A stretch of 7,103 nt of DNA from Planctomycetaceae bacterium. Lineage in GTDB: Bacteria > Planctomycetota > Planctomycetia > Pirellulales > Thermoguttaceae. The position numbers and the translations under genes are program-made. The first letter of the stretch is position 1; each line of letters opens with the position of its first letter. The stretch spans positions 1-7,103 of the forward strand of contig JAISJZ010000343.1 of the NCBI GenBank assembly GCA_031261125.1. Direction: 5' to 3'. A model generated the notes under the pieces. The model had not been told where the DNA came from. It did no database searches and worked only from the letters and a program-made list of their open reading frames with translations. Of this stretch, positions 6,386 to 7,103 are shown piece after piece.

Positions 6386-6396
6386 CCCCCCCCCCC
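6386..6396 (-). repeat. Homopolymer run of eleven G on the coding strand of the MBOAT gene
   Basis: Eleven consecutive C on the plus strand (G in the gene), the longest single-base run in the window, located exactly where the two MBOAT frames meet. Beside it (on the gene strand) is a short direct repeat, GTGTCAA-CTTC-GTGTCAA. It lies in a variable linker between two conserved membrane segments, where length changes would be tolerated. Confidence 0.9.
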
Positions 6397-7019
6397 TATT
6401 TTGACACGAAGTTGACACAGACGAAGATTCTTTCTTGATGCGGTCATCAAATCCGGTCAATTTTTCGACGGTCAACAGGACAAAGTAAAAAAGTCCCCAG
6501 CAGATAAACGTCCAATTCGCACCGTGCCAAACGCCGGTCAAAAACCAGACAACGAAAAGGTTGAACACCAACCGTGATTTCGTTTTGACACGGCTTCCGC
6601 CGATGGGAATAAAGACGTAATCGCGGAACCACGAACTGAGCGACATGTGCCATTTTCTCCAAAATTCCGAGACCGACCGCGAGGAATACGGATGATTGAA
6701 ATTTTCGAGAAAATGAAAGCCGAACATTTTACCAAGTCCGATTGCCATATCAGAGTAGCCGGAAAAGTCGTAATAAATTTGGAACGTGTAGGCAATTGCT
6801 CCCAACCAGGCAAAGGCAACCGACAATTCTCCGGGCGGCATTTCAAATGCTTTATCCGCAACAATAGCGAGAGTGTTGGCAAGAAGAACCTTTTTGATAA
6901 CTCCTTTGATAAAGCGACACACGCCGGATGAAAAATCGTCAAAATTTTCTTTCCGGTTTTGGATTTGGTCGGCGACGGTTTCGTATGGGAGCGTTTTCCA
7001 AAAGGGGGCGAAAATGCGG

Positions 7020-7048
7020 TTGCGTGAAAGGTTGATTTTCGATAGAAT
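7020..7048 (+). promoter_or_regulatory. Candidate promoter for a right-edge plus-strand gene
   Basis: TTGCGT (7020-7025), 17-bp spacer, TAGAAT (7043-7048, 5 of 6). The -10 box ends 28 bases before an ATG at 7077, the same geometry as the other promoters in the window. The -35 box is poor. Confidence 0.33.
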
Positions 7049-7076
7049 AGCGTTTTTCTTAACGAACGGATTCGCT

Positions 7077-7103
7077 ATGACATCGACGGACCGCCCCGCA
7101 GAA
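7077..7103 (+). CDS. Possible start of a plus-strand gene (runs off the right edge)
   Basis: An ATG at 7077 opens nine codons, MTSTDRPAE, to the window edge. The support is the upstream promoter-like pair and the loss of MBOAT similarity in this stretch. The same frame is open back to an earlier ATG at 7014 with a G-rich Shine-Dalgarno-like run upstream, which is an alternative start. It is too short for a family call. Confidence 0.28.

Larger units (their letters stand above)
6018..7102 (-). pseudogene. MBOAT O-acyltransferase (AlgI-like), frameshifted and 5' incomplete
   Basis: Membrane-bound O-acyltransferases of the AlgI/DltB type move acyl groups across the membrane onto exported polysaccharides. 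Core motifs are clear in one frame: ANTLAIVADKAF, YYDFSGYSDMAIGLG, ENFNHPYSSRSVSEFWRKWH, WFRDYVFIPIGGS, and WHGANWTF with the catalytic His codon at 6524-6526. This frame enters a run of eleven G (6386-6396) and would then stop at 6056 with unrelated residues. The remainder of the family continues in the other frame: HLYVISAFIFGWVLFRAVDL, then a C-terminus KGSYNPFIYFNF ending at 6018, just like AlgI. Nine or twelve G would restore one frame. Upstream, similarity (PYETVADQIQNRKENFDDFS) begins near 6988. The frame stays open to the edge but is hydrophilic and lacks the expected FPQLIAGP-like segment and membrane helices, so the N-terminal half seems replaced. It may be a decayed gene, a phase-variable gene, or partly an assembly error. 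Confidence 0.8.

Overview
The window most likely comes from a member of the Planctomycetota. The main reasons are the Ser/Thr kinase with a short N-terminal segment ahead of the kinase fold, the type of PfkB sugar kinase, and a nucleoside hydrolase/ExbD pair, all in DNA of moderate G+C. This is an inference from protein style. There is no rRNA or marker gene in the window to prove it.

Layout, left to right. (1) Positions 1-54 hold the first 18 codons of a minus-strand gene that leaves the window. (2) A divergent promoter region at 55-219 drives a plus-strand pair: a Ser/Thr protein kinase with a degenerate receiver domain at its C-terminus (220-1725), then a XerC-type tyrosine recombinase (1758-2729). 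(3) A minus-strand type II toxin-antitoxin module of the RelE/HigB class follows (antitoxin 3074-3370, toxin 2773-3171), with the two genes overlapping heavily. (4) A PfkB-family sugar kinase runs on the plus strand (3510-4412), transcribed away from the toxin-antitoxin promoter. (5) A minus-strand pair converges on it: a nucleoside hydrolase (4890-5834) followed after 29 bp by an ExbD/TolR-like protein (4429-4860). (6) A minus-strand MBOAT-family O-acyltransferase (6018 to about 6988) is frameshifted at a run of eleven G and appears to have lost its N-terminal membrane part. The last bases may hold the start of a plus-strand gene.

Five promoter candidates (one weak) share a 17-bp spacer and place the -10 box 28-36 bp before a start codon. 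A sixth, ahead of the sugar kinase, has an extended -10 box at a similar distance. Several of the genes behind them lack a clear Shine-Dalgarno sequence. The nucleoside hydrolase and the sugar kinase could act in sequence in nucleoside/ribose salvage, but they lie on opposite strands and this link is speculative.

I found no CRISPR array, tRNA, rRNA, insertion sequence or obvious phage cassette. No clearly new multi-gene system is visible. The points most worth a second look are the G11 frameshift in the acyltransferase, the kinase/pseudo-receiver fusion, the Asp-to-Val change in the nucleoside hydrolase metal/ribose motif, and the unusual toxin-antitoxin overlap.
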